DNA from: Bacteroidota bacterium
GTDB lineage: Bacteria; Bacteroidota; Bacteroidia; UKL13-3
Direction of reading: 5' to 3'
Assembly (NCBI GenBank): GCA_947477885.1
Contig: CANJUD010000001.1
Coordinates: 420,632-484,631, forward strand
DNA: 64,000 nucleotides
The notes under the pieces are model-generated. The model was not told where the DNA came from and ran no database searches. It was given only the letters and a program-made list of their open reading frames with translations. Position numbers and translations under genes: made by a program. Shown one piece after another: positions 37,632 to 46,500 of the stretch (position 1 is its first letter; each line of letters begins with the position of its first letter).

Positions 37632-39764
37632 ATGATAACCCCAATTACAAAAACAATTGACTTAGGCGATGGGCGTACCATTACCCTAGAAACAGGAAAA
37701 CTGGCCAAACAAGCAAATGGCTCAGTAGTAGTAAAACAAGGCAACACCATGTTGCTAGCCACTGTGGTTTCAAACAAAGAAGCCAAACCCGATATGGATT
37801 TTCTTCCACTATCAGTCGATTACCAAGAAAAATTCGCAGCTGTGGGCCGTATCCCTGGCAGTTTTCTCCGTCGTGAATCTCGTTTAAGCGATTACGAAGT
37901 TCTTATCTGTCGTATTGTCGATAGAGCACTTCGCCCCTTGTTCCCCGATGATTACCATGCCGATACCCAAGTAATTATAAGCCTTATTTCATCTGATGAT
38001 GATATTATGCCTGATGCATTGGCAGGCCTTGCGGCATCAGCAGCTATAGCTATTTCCGATATCCCTTTTAATGGCCCAATAAGCGAAGTTCGTATTGCCC
38101 GTATCGATGGCAAATGGTGCATCAACCCACTTAAATCGCAAATGGCCAGTGCCGATATCGATCTAATAGTAGCAGGAACCAAACACGACTTGAACATGGT
38201 TGAAGGCGAAATGAGCGAATGCAGCGAAGCCGATATGCTTGAAGCGATGAAGCTTGCCCACGAAAGTATTAAAGTGCAAATACAAGCTCAAGAAGAGTTT
38301 GCCGCTATGGTAGGAAATACCAAACGTGAGTACAAACACGAAAATAGCGACCCTGAATTAAAACAAGCTATTAAAGATTTTTGCTATGATAAGATTGTAG
38401 TAGTTGCATCAACTGCATCTGCCAAATCTGAGCGTAGTGCTTTATTAAAAGCAATAGGAAAAGAATTTGTTGAAAGCCTAGGCGAAGACCATGGCAAAGA
38501 CGCTTTCTTAATTAAAAAATATATACACGATGTAGAAAAAGAAGCTATCCGCAATGTGGTACTCGATACCCGCAAAAGACTTGACGGACGTGAGCTTACC
38601 GAAATCAGACCTATATGGTCAGAAGTAGGATACTTGCCTGCAACACATGGTTCAGCAATCTTTACCCGTGGCGAAACACAATCGTTAACTTCTATCACCC
38701 TAGGTTCAAAAATGGACGAGCAATTATTAGATGCTCCTATGGCTAGTGGTAAAGGAAGATTCATGTTGCATTATAATTTTCCTGGTTTCTCAACCGGCGA
38801 AGTAAAACCTAACCGCGCTCCTGCCCGCAGAGAGATTGGTCACGGAAACTTAGCTTCGCGTGCTGTGCGTAAAGTAATGCCAAGCCAAGAGGTTTGTCCT
38901 TATGTAGTGCGTATCGTAAGCGATGTATTGGAATCAAACGGTTCATCATCAATGGCTACTGTGTGTGCAAGTTCGCTTGCCCTTATGGATGCTGGTGTTA
39001 AACTAAACAGCCACGTATCAGGTATTGCCATGGGAATGATTGCCGATGAAACCACTGGCAAAATTGCCATCCTATCCGATATACTTGGAGACGAAGACCA
39101 CTTAGGCGATATGGACTTTAAAGTATGCGGTACCGAAAAAGGAATCGTGGCTTGCCAAATGGATATTAAAGTAAACGGACTTAGTTACGACGTACTTGCC
39201 CAAGCATTGGAGCAAGCCCGTCAAGGTCGTTTGCATATACTGGGCAAAATGAAAGAAACTCTTGCCCAACCTAACGAAGATTACAAACCACATACCCCAC
39301 GTATCGAAACAGTTGTTGTTGACAACGAATTTATTGGAGCAATTATTGGCCCTGGAGGTAAACATATACAACAACTGCAAAAAGATACAGGTACTACAAT
39401 TTCTATTACCGAAGATCCAAGTGGTAAAGGTGTAGTGGAAATTATGGCTACCAATGGCGAAGGAATGGCAGCGGCGATGAAAGCCATTAAAGGCATCACT
39501 ACCAAAGCTGTGGTGGGCGAAATTTACGAAGGTACAGTTCGTTCTATCCAACCCTTCGGTGCATTTGTAGAAATACTACCAGGCAAAGATGGCCTTTTGC
39601 ATATTTCTGAAATATCACACTCACGCCTAAACAGCATGGACGGTGTATTACAAATAGGCGAACAAATACAAGTAAAACTCGTAGAAATTGACCAAAAAAC
39701 CGGTAAGTTCCGCTTGAGCCGCAAAGTATTAATTCCTAGAGAAGGTCAGGAAGTGAATAACTAA
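37632..39764 (+). CDS. pnp: Polyribonucleotide nucleotidyltransferase (PNPase)
   Basis: 710 residues from ATG 37632, giving the usual N-terminus [20 protein letters not shown]; the longer frame from GTG 37587 lacks family support. It degrades RNA 3' to 5' by phosphorolysis as a trimer. Two RNase PH domains (about 10-215 and 310-540) are seen with [20 protein letters not shown] and [17 protein letters not shown] domain contains [13 protein letters not shown] (about 570). An S1 domain at about 620-690 contains [19 protein letters not shown] clear terminator follows. Confidence 0.96.
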   Translation: MITPITKTIDLGDGRTITLETGKLAKQANGSVVVKQGNTMLLATVVSNKEAKPDMDFLPLSVDYQEKFAAVGRIPGSFLRRESRLSDYEVLICRIVDRALRPLFPDDYHADTQVIISLISSDDDIMPDALAGLAASAAIAISDIPFNGPISEVRIARIDGKWCINPLKSQMASADIDLIVAGTKHDLNMVEGEMSECSEADMLEAMKLAHESIKVQIQAQEEFAAMVGNTKREYKHENSDPELKQAIKDFCYDKIVVVASTASAKSERSALLKAIGKEFVESLGEDHGKDAFLIKKYIHDVEKEAIRNVVLDTRKRLDGRELTEIRPIWSEVGYLPATHGSAIFTRGETQSLTSITLGSKMDEQLLDAPMASGKGRFMLHYNFPGFSTGEVKPNRAPARREIGHGNLASRAVRKVMPSQEVCPYVVRIVSDVLESNGSSSMATVCASSLALMDAGVKLNSHVSGIAMGMIADETTGKIAILSDILGDEDHLGDMDFKVCGTEKGIVACQMDIKVNGLSYDVLAQALEQARQGRLHILGKMKETLAQPNEDYKPHTPRIETVVVDNEFIGAIIGPGGKHIQQLQKDTGTTISITEDPSGKGVVEIMATNGEGMAAAMKAIKGITTKAVVGEIYEGTVRSIQPFGAFVEILPGKDGLLHISEISHSRLNSMDGVLQIGEQIQVKLVEIDQKTGKFRLSRKVLIPREGQEVNN

Positions 39765-39793
39765 GAACTACCAACCACGGATATTCTTAAAAT

Positions 39794-39829
39794 AAAAAGC
39801 CTTGTAATGAACTTACAGGGCTTTTTTTT
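39794..39829 (+). terminator. Intrinsic terminator of pnp
   Basis: AAAAAGCCTTGTAA (39794-39807), a five-base loop, TTACAGGGCTTTTT (39813-39826), ending in a run of eight T. Confidence 0.85.
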
Positions 39830-39872
39830 GGGTAATGGTGCAAAATAAAGATGTTGACCTAATTCAACAAAA

Positions 39873-41249
39873 TCACCCTCCAAACAACCGCGCAAAGAAA
39901 CCTTTCTTCTTCACTTTTTTGCTAGTAAGCTTTTGGCCTTTTATGGGTTTTGCCATTTTCTTGCCAACGGGCGAGCGGCGAAGAGCGGAGATATTGCCTT
40001 GTTCTGCTTCTACTTCTTTACGGAATTGGTAGTCGCAGCTTTCTAAGTCAAGGCATTCAAAAAGGTTGGCTTTGGTATTGAGTTTATATTTGTTTTGGCC
40101 AATAGTGAGCAAGCCATCCTGTGCTTTGCTAAGTATGTCATTAATGTCATCGCTAATTGTATATACACTACCACCAGTGCGGTAGGCAAGGTTTATATAT
40201 TCTACATTAATGCCCCATTCGCAACCTGTTAGTATCACACGCACAGGGTGCTTTATTTTTGACAATAATTCATAATCACGGATTGGGGTATTGTCAGCCA
40301 CCAGTATCAGTTCGTCAAATCCTTCAAAATGTTTCTCGGCTTCTATTAATGCTTCGCAATCATTTTCATCAAGTGTCTCTCCTCCGTATCCTGCCCGCAT
40401 TACGGTATAAAGCATGCGTGAGGCTTTCTCGGCTTTGGCGGCTTCAATAAAGTAGATTCCGCCAGTTGCACCGATCACTTTATCCTTCTCTTGTTTTTTA
40501 TCGCCATCGTTAAAATAGCAAAGATATTTGATGCCACTAGTACCCGCATTTTTTAGATGCCATAGCAATACCTGGGGTGAATATTGATACATGCTACCTG
40601 TCATGTCCATTACCACCAGCGAGTTTTTCCAACTTGGGTGTTCTGATAGCGTACGCCACACAAATGAATCTTGCAGGCCACCCACTTCTACTAAATATCT
40701 GTCGACACGCTGCACGGGTGTCATACCCGCATCGGGTTTCGGCACTTGCTTGGCTTTTCGCTTGGCATAGCGAATAATGAACCCATGAAACATGGCCTTG
40801 GCTTCTTCCTGTGTTTCGCAACTGGTTTGCAATATAATATTGAACTTGATATTTACATCATTCAAAGTTGAATCGTAAGTGAATAATTCTTTGAGCCTTT
40901 TAACCAACAGCTCATGGTAATCGGTGAGCCAGAATTCTCTGTCTTTGGGATATTTGGTGTACACCACATCAATAGTGTGGGCCTGGTATTCTTCTTTTAG
41001 CATCAACCAGTCTTTCACGTTTTTTATTTTGTATTGGGCATAGCCATTCTCAAGCACCACCATCTCTTTCAAGTTTCGGGTATATACTTTTTTGGTTTCC
41101 GAAACTTTAAAAATAGCTTCAAGTTCTGAAGTATATGAGCTGGGTTTCTCCAACATGCGTGCTGAAAATCTAAGTGTAGCAGTTTGGGCTTTCGCAAAAA
41201 GGCAAAGAGTAACCAAAGTAAATAAAGTGCAAAGTTTTTTTATTTCCAT
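39873..41249 (-). CDS. Secreted protein with a von Willebrand A-like MIDAS motif
   Basis: A 458-residue protein with a signal peptide (LFTLVTLCLFAKAQ, about 1-22). Residues 25-195 are an unassigned domain. From about 205 a vWA-like fold begins SLVVMDMTGSMYQYSPQ, where Asp-x-Thr-x-Ser forms a metal-ion-dependent adhesion site. GYGGETLDENDCEALIEAE (about 285) carries the Thr/Asp positions, and LILVADNTPIRDYELL (about 318) the late Asp. GATGGIYFIEA lies between. The tail is Lys-rich (TSKKVKKKGFFARLFGG). I recognise this arrangement as a Bacteroidota-type vWA-like protein without assigned function. It has no detectable operon partner; ligand binding in the periplasm or on the surface is inferred. 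Confidence 0.75.
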   Translation of the reverse strand: MEIKKLCTLFTLVTLCLFAKAQTATLRFSARMLEKPSSYTSELEAIFKVSETKKVYTRNLKEMVVLENGYAQYKIKNVKDWLMLKEEYQAHTIDVVYTKYPKDREFWLTDYHELLVKRLKELFTYDSTLNDVNIKFNIILQTSCETQEEAKAMFHGFIIRYAKRKAKQVPKPDAGMTPVQRVDRYLVEVGGLQDSFVWRTLSEHPSWKNSLVVMDMTGSMYQYSPQVLLWHLKNAGTSGIKYLCYFNDGDKKQEKDKVIGATGGIYFIEAAKAEKASRMLYTVMRAGYGGETLDENDCEALIEAEKHFEGFDELILVADNTPIRDYELLSKIKHPVRVILTGCEWGINVEYINLAYRTGGSVYTISDDINDILSKAQDGLLTIGQNKYKLNTKANLFECLDLESCDYQFRKEVEAEQGNISALRRSPVGKKMAKPIKGQKLTSKKVKKKGFFARLFGG

Positions 41250-41331
41250 TTATAACCTGCAAATTTAACTGACCACAATAGGTATTTAACGCATAGGATT
41301 TAAAAATATTGTGTACAATGTGGATATATAT

Positions 41332-41416
41332 GATTTACGATGTACGACATACGATGTACGATTTAGCTGACGCCAGATATACACTGCCTAACTGAGTGTT
41401 CCCGAATAAATTCGGG
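41332..41416. repeat. Word-iterated intergenic element C (TACGATGTACG words) with CCCGAA hairpin
   Basis: Positions 41332-41364 are a run of GATTTACGATGTACG and ACATACGATGTACGATTT words, the inverse of those at 20648-20705. Directly next is AGCTGACGCC (41365-41374), identical to the minus strand at 50217-50226. A perfect CCCGAA-TAAA-TTCGGG hairpin follows at about 41401-41416. All of it lies upstream of the beta-helix lipoprotein gene. Confidence 0.6.
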
Positions 41417-41465
41417 TGAAGCATGCAACCCTTTTCAATTATTATGGGTCTTTGCTATTGTTCAG

Positions 41466-41473
41466 TATATTTG
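41466..41473 (+). promoter_or_regulatory. -7 box TATATTTG of the beta-helix lipoprotein gene
   Basis: A perfect TAnnTTTG 12 bases before ATG 41486. It places transcription start at or just before that ATG and rules out the upstream ATG at 41423. Confidence 0.5.
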
Positions 41474-41485
41474 CAATCTTATTTC

Positions 41486-42901
41486 ATGATTAAATTTAAT
41501 CGCCTTGGGGCATTTATTATAATAACTGTTGTGTTTTTGCTAATGCCAATTTTTTGGGGCGGGTGCAAGAAAGACAAAGTTTTGTCAAGTAATTTCTCTC
41601 TTAGTTTTTCTGCAGATACTTTAATGTTCGATACCGTATTTACAAAAATGGGGAACGGCAATCCGCCATCTATGTATCAATATTTGGTAGTATATAATAA
41701 TGAGAACCATTCAATAAATACAAGGGTAAGACTAGCAGGAGGAGGTACCTCTCCATTTCGCATGAATGTGGATGGACGTAGCGGACCAGTGGTAGACAAT
41801 GTAGTTATTAGAGCCAAAGACAGTTTGTTTATTTTTGTAGAAGCATTCCCCGATCAAACCAATCAGAACAACCCACTCGTTATCACAGATTCAATATTGT
41901 TTGACAATACCAACGATTTGAAAAATGTAAAACTGGTGTGCTGGGGGCAGGATGCACATTATTTAAATGATTCCGTACTTACAGGTAATGTAAAATGGGA
42001 TGACAATTTGAAACCCTATGTAATATACAATTCTATGTTGGTCGATCCCACTTGTAATTTAACAATTGGCAGAGGGGTGCATGTATATTCTCACAACAAT
42101 TCAAAAATATATGTACAGGGCACACTTAAAGTGCAGGGCGATACCGATGCCAAGGTGGTGTTTGAAGGCGACCGTTTGCAATACAGTTATCGCAATGAAG
42201 CCAACCAATGGCGGGGCATCAGGTTTATGGTAGGAAGTACAGGAAATATTATAATGAATGCTATCATAAGGAACGCAACAATAGGAGTGGAGATAGACTC
42301 GATACCCATTACCGGGAAATATAATGTGATTTTGGATGGGGTTGAAATTAGGAACCATTCTGTTGCAGGTATTTATTCTTTTATGGGGGGTGTGCAAGCA
42401 ACCAATTGCTTAGTGGCCAATTGCGGTCAATACACTATGGCAGGCCTTGCAGGCGGAACCTACGATTTTTATAATTGCACATTTGCAAGTTATAATACAA
42501 TGTTTACAAGGAAGAATGAACAATTCGGTATTAGCAATAAAGTGGTAGAAGCTGGAGGTATAAGTTATAAAGCCCCGCTTAGTTTCGATATTCAAAATTG
42601 TGTGATATACGGAGACCAGGATGATGAAGTAGTTTTTGTTTTTGAAACACCAGCCACATCAGGTGCAATAGATAATTGTTTGATAAAAGCTAAGGATACG
42701 GCACTCGTTAGTTCTTTAAGTGGGCATGGCAATATTTTAGATAAAGGTCCCGGGTTTGTAGATAATGTCAATTATAATTTTAGCATTACCAAAGAATCTC
42801 CTTGCATTGAAGCTGGGAACAACAAGCATCCTGTTACCTATGATATTGATGGCAAGCACCGCATTAATTTGCCAGATATAGGATGTTATGAATTTTATTA
42901 A
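41486..42901 (+). CDS. Lipoprotein with right-handed beta-helix fold
   Basis: 471 residues from ATG 41486. The signal MIKFNRLGAFIIITVV ends in lipobox WGGC (lipidated Cys27), followed by KKDK, the Lys after Cys common in Bacteroidota lipoproteins. An N-terminal Ig-like region (about 35-165) is followed by a parallel beta-helix (about 190-455) with an NCxxANCGQY turn and Asn-rich ladders, ending YDIDGKHRINLPDIGCYEFY, the same GCYE/GADE closing motif seen in the T9SS beta-helix proteins nearby. It is probably an outer-membrane-anchored surface protein. A thioesterase gene starts 20 bases later, possibly by read-through. Confidence 0.85.
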   Translation: MIKFNRLGAFIIITVVFLLMPIFWGGCKKDKVLSSNFSLSFSADTLMFDTVFTKMGNGNPPSMYQYLVVYNNENHSINTRVRLAGGGTSPFRMNVDGRSGPVVDNVVIRAKDSLFIFVEAFPDQTNQNNPLVITDSILFDNTNDLKNVKLVCWGQDAHYLNDSVLTGNVKWDDNLKPYVIYNSMLVDPTCNLTIGRGVHVYSHNNSKIYVQGTLKVQGDTDAKVVFEGDRLQYSYRNEANQWRGIRFMVGSTGNIIMNAIIRNATIGVEIDSIPITGKYNVILDGVEIRNHSVAGIYSFMGGVQATNCLVANCGQYTMAGLAGGTYDFYNCTFASYNTMFTRKNEQFGISNKVVEAGGISYKAPLSFDIQNCVIYGDQDDEVVFVFETPATSGAIDNCLIKAKDTALVSSLSGHGNILDKGPGFVDNVNYNFSITKESPCIEAGNNKHPVTYDIDGKHRINLPDIGCYEFY

Positions 42902-42921
42902 TTACAGATTAAATATATATA

Positions 42922-43455
42922 ATGAATATGAACATGTCTAACACAAAAAAACACCCGCACGAAAGTATCACTGTGATGAATGAACTTGTGCTGCCAAATG
43001 ATACAAATATACTTAACAACTTAATGGGTGGCCGCTTGTTGCATTGGATGGATATATGTGCAGCCATTGCAGCACGCAAGCATTGCAATCGCAGTGTGGT
43101 AACCGCATCTGTTGATTCGGTATCATTTAAAGAACCTATTAGGTTGGGCGATGTGGTTACAATTACTGCTAAAGTTACGCGTTCATTCAAATCGTCGATG
43201 GAGATACACTTGGATGTATTTGCTGATAATATACAAACTGGCGAAAACCGCCGATCGAATGAAGCCTATTATACTTTTGTTGCTGTGGATGGTTATGGAA
43301 GCCCTATCAATGTGCCCGAACTTGAGCCGCAAACAGAAGAAGAACTCAAGAAGTTTGAAGGTGCTTTGCGACGCCGCCAATTAAGATTGATATTGAGTGG
43401 CAAAATGAAACCAGAAGATGCTACTGAGTTACGCAGTTTATTTATAACAGATTAA
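42922..43455 (+). CDS. Acyl-CoA thioesterase (hotdog fold, YciA/ACOT-like)
   Basis: A 177-residue single-hotdog thioesterase that would hydrolyse acyl-CoA to free acid and CoA. The catalytic-loop pattern is NLMGGRLLHWMDICAAIAAR, with the helix containing the Asp of ACOT-type enzymes. SVDSVSFKEPIRLGDVVTI and SSMEIHLDVFADN are the beta strands of the fold. The C-terminal 45 residues are Glu/Arg-rich and helical. Substrate length is unknown. Several Met codons cluster at the start (residues 1, 3 and 5), so the exact start is uncertain by a few codons. Confidence 0.88.
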   Translation: MNMNMSNTKKHPHESITVMNELVLPNDTNILNNLMGGRLLHWMDICAAIAARKHCNRSVVTASVDSVSFKEPIRLGDVVTITAKVTRSFKSSMEIHLDVFADNIQTGENRRSNEAYYTFVAVDGYGSPINVPELEPQTEEELKKFEGALRRRQLRLILSGKMKPEDATELRSLFITD

Positions 43456-43492
43456 TTAACAAAAAAATATGTTTATTCATTCAAATATTCTT

Positions 43493-43500
43493 TAAATTTG
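43493..43500 (+). promoter_or_regulatory. -7 box TAAATTTG of the 1870-residue T9SS gene
   Basis: A perfect TAnnTTTG 26 bases upstream of ATG 43527. Confidence 0.45.
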
Positions 43501-43526
43501 ACAAAATTTTTTAAAAAAACATATAC

Positions 43527-46500
43527 ATGAAATCTTCGATTCACGAAAACAATATAAAAACAATTAAATTTATGAGTAAAAATAATTTTACAAAACTCCT
43601 AACAGCTATTCTACTTTTTGTTGGCGGGGCAATTAATTATCAGGCTAAAGGCCAGTGTGCAACCCCTACTGCGCAAAACAAATGTTGTGGCATAGGTGTA
43701 GTGAGGGTGGACGTATACGGACAATTTCAAAAAACGACAAAATATAATCAAGGCGATACCTACTTTGATTATTTCAACAGTACAGGTACTTGCTTAAATT
43801 TGGGCGATACTGTGTACATGGCTGCTGAAGTAGGCACTTACAGCTACCAACAGGCTTTTATGTATATAGACTGGAATAGAAATGATACTTTTGAGAGTGC
43901 TGAATTGTTATTGCAGAATTCAAACCTAACCGCTGGTGACAGTCTTTATGGGTCATTTATAGTTCCTTTGGGAATAGCTCCTGGAGCCTATCGTATGCGT
44001 ATAGGTTCTGATTATGGAGGAATGGCTGTTACCAATAATCCTTGCCTAAGCACCTATGGAGATTTCTGGGATTTTCAAATTGATATCAATGCCGATACCA
44101 ATTATAATGTAGCAGCAGTTTCATTAGGTGGTCCGTCAAGTCTTACCATTGGCCAGTATGATACACTTAGCCTTACTATATCAAATCACAGTGATAGTGC
44201 TTTGGATAGTGTGCGAGTGTATTATTCTTTTAACGGGAATATATATACTGAAGATGTGACAGGGATGAATCTTATTTCTTGCGGGCAGTATACCCATAAA
44301 TTTTCGCAACCTGTTTCACCTTCTACTAGTGGTATGTATACCATCCAGGCTTGGGTTAAATATCCAAATGGAAATAATCCTGATGCAAATCCCAAAGACG
44401 ATACTACCAGTATAATATTATGCACGGGAATACAAGGTACATTTACCGTAGATCCAGCAAGTTCCTCTTCCTATACCAACTATCATAAACTAAGCGAAGT
44501 GGCACAATTGATGAAAAATTGTTTCATCAGCGGCCCTGTTATAATAAAAATAAAAGCAGGAACTTATTCTGATAGTGCCTATTTTTCAAATGTAAATGGC
44601 CTAAGCAGTACCAACACTATTACCATAGATGGAGGACGTGCGGATTCGACTATTATATCTAACAGTAGTAATATAGTTCTTGGGTTTGAAGATGCATCAT
44701 ATATCACAGTTAAAAATCTAACAATAAACCAGTCAAGCACTGGTACGGTAACAAAAGTTGCCTTGTGTTTTTCAGGCGATATAACCGAGATTCATGTAGA
44801 TAGTTGTATTATAAAATCATACATAAGCAATAATAACTATTATACTTATAATATAGCTTTTACTGATGTTTTAAAAGGTGGGCAGCAATATACGCTTACC
44901 AATAGCTCAATCACCAACTCTAAATTGGTAGGAGGATATATGGGGGTGTATTTATACGGAAACTATACCAATAAAGGGTATAATTTAACCGTAAAAAATT
45001 GCAATATTTCAGATCAGACCAGTATTTCATTGTATATAATTTATACCGATTCGGCAAATATTTCTAATAATTATATATATAATACAAAAACCAATTTACA
45101 AACCTATGGAATATACATAGTTGAGTCGTCGGAATCAAAAATAATTGGGAATAAAATAAATTGTAATAATACAGGCATTTTTGCCTATGCTAAAGATAGT
45201 TTTTTAATACAAAATAATTTTATTTGGGGCACAAACCCCTATAGTATGTATGTTGCCAATTCGGGAAACACTCCAGCCAATGTAATGATTTACCATAATA
45301 CTATTCGCAATTACGCACCTAGCGGAAATACAGGCCGAACAGGTTTATATTTATACGATATTTCTGCCAATCTGCGAAATAATATAATAAGTGTGCAGCA
45401 AACTAGTAATCAGTGTTTATATATAGACAAAGCAAGCACACTCAATCTCTCTGAATATAATAATTTTCATGGTGATGCAGGTGCTGATATGATGAGTATA
45501 GGTGGCGTAATTTATAGTGCCATAAAAGATGTGCAGGGACTAAATGGTGTAAACAATAATGTGTTTAACCAACAGGCTTCATTTATTAGTAATAGTTCGC
45601 CTTATAATTTGCATTTAGTGGCCAATGTAGCACCATTGCAAGCCGATAGCCTTGCAGGTGTTACTGATGATATAGATGGCGATCAGCGTTGTATGATTGC
45701 ACCTCAGTTAGGAGCAGACGAAAGCAAATTTCAATATACTAACCCTTCTGCTAGTTTTAGTGTTCAAGATACTGTTTATGTAAGCAGTCCATTTGCCGCT
45801 AAAAATCTCTCGAAAAATACAGGAGAGTATTATAATTGGTATATTGATGGCAGTTTGGTAACGGGGCTTTTAACAAAAAATTTAATTAGCAGTGGAATAT
45901 CAAGCACAGGTAGCCATACCATTACACTGGAAGCAACTAACTGTAAGGGCACTCACGATACAACAATTACTATTATAGTTGTTACACCAACCCAAGCACC
46001 AGTAGTTAGCTTTTATGCAAGTGACACTATTATAGATGCAGGGCAAACTATTAGCTTTAATAACTATACTACTTTAGGTCCACAAACATTTAATTGGACT
46101 ATCACACCCGGTAGTTATGGTAACGATTGGGCGTATCAAAATGGTACCGATACAAATAGTTATCAGCCCTATATCACGTTTATTACTCCGGGTCGCTATA
46201 ATGTTTGCTTAAATGCCGATAACTCAGCAGGCAGTAGCCAACTTTGCAAAACAGTGTATATAAAAGTATTGCTTAATCTCAATTTGGATGGCTCTACCAC
46301 CTTTACCAATGAATCTGAAGGTCGTTTGTTTGATGATGGTGGTAAATACGGTTACCACGGTTATAATAAAAAGTATGATTTATTGATTTCGCCCTGTGCT
46401 AAAGATGTAACAATAGAATTTGATCCCAAAAAATTCGACTTAGGGTATCAAGCTTGGATAGGCGTTTGGGATGGAACCGATAGTATAACTGGCAAACCGC

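Noticed and set aside
39102-39551. 149-residue minus-strand open frame inside pnp
   Set aside because: Antisense shadow of a highly conserved gene; composition is Phe/His/Asn-rich and resembles no protein.
41332-41364. Word arrays considered as CRISPR-like repeats
   Set aside because: Words are only 8-12 bases, imperfect and contiguous, without unique spacers of constant length; no cas gene is present.
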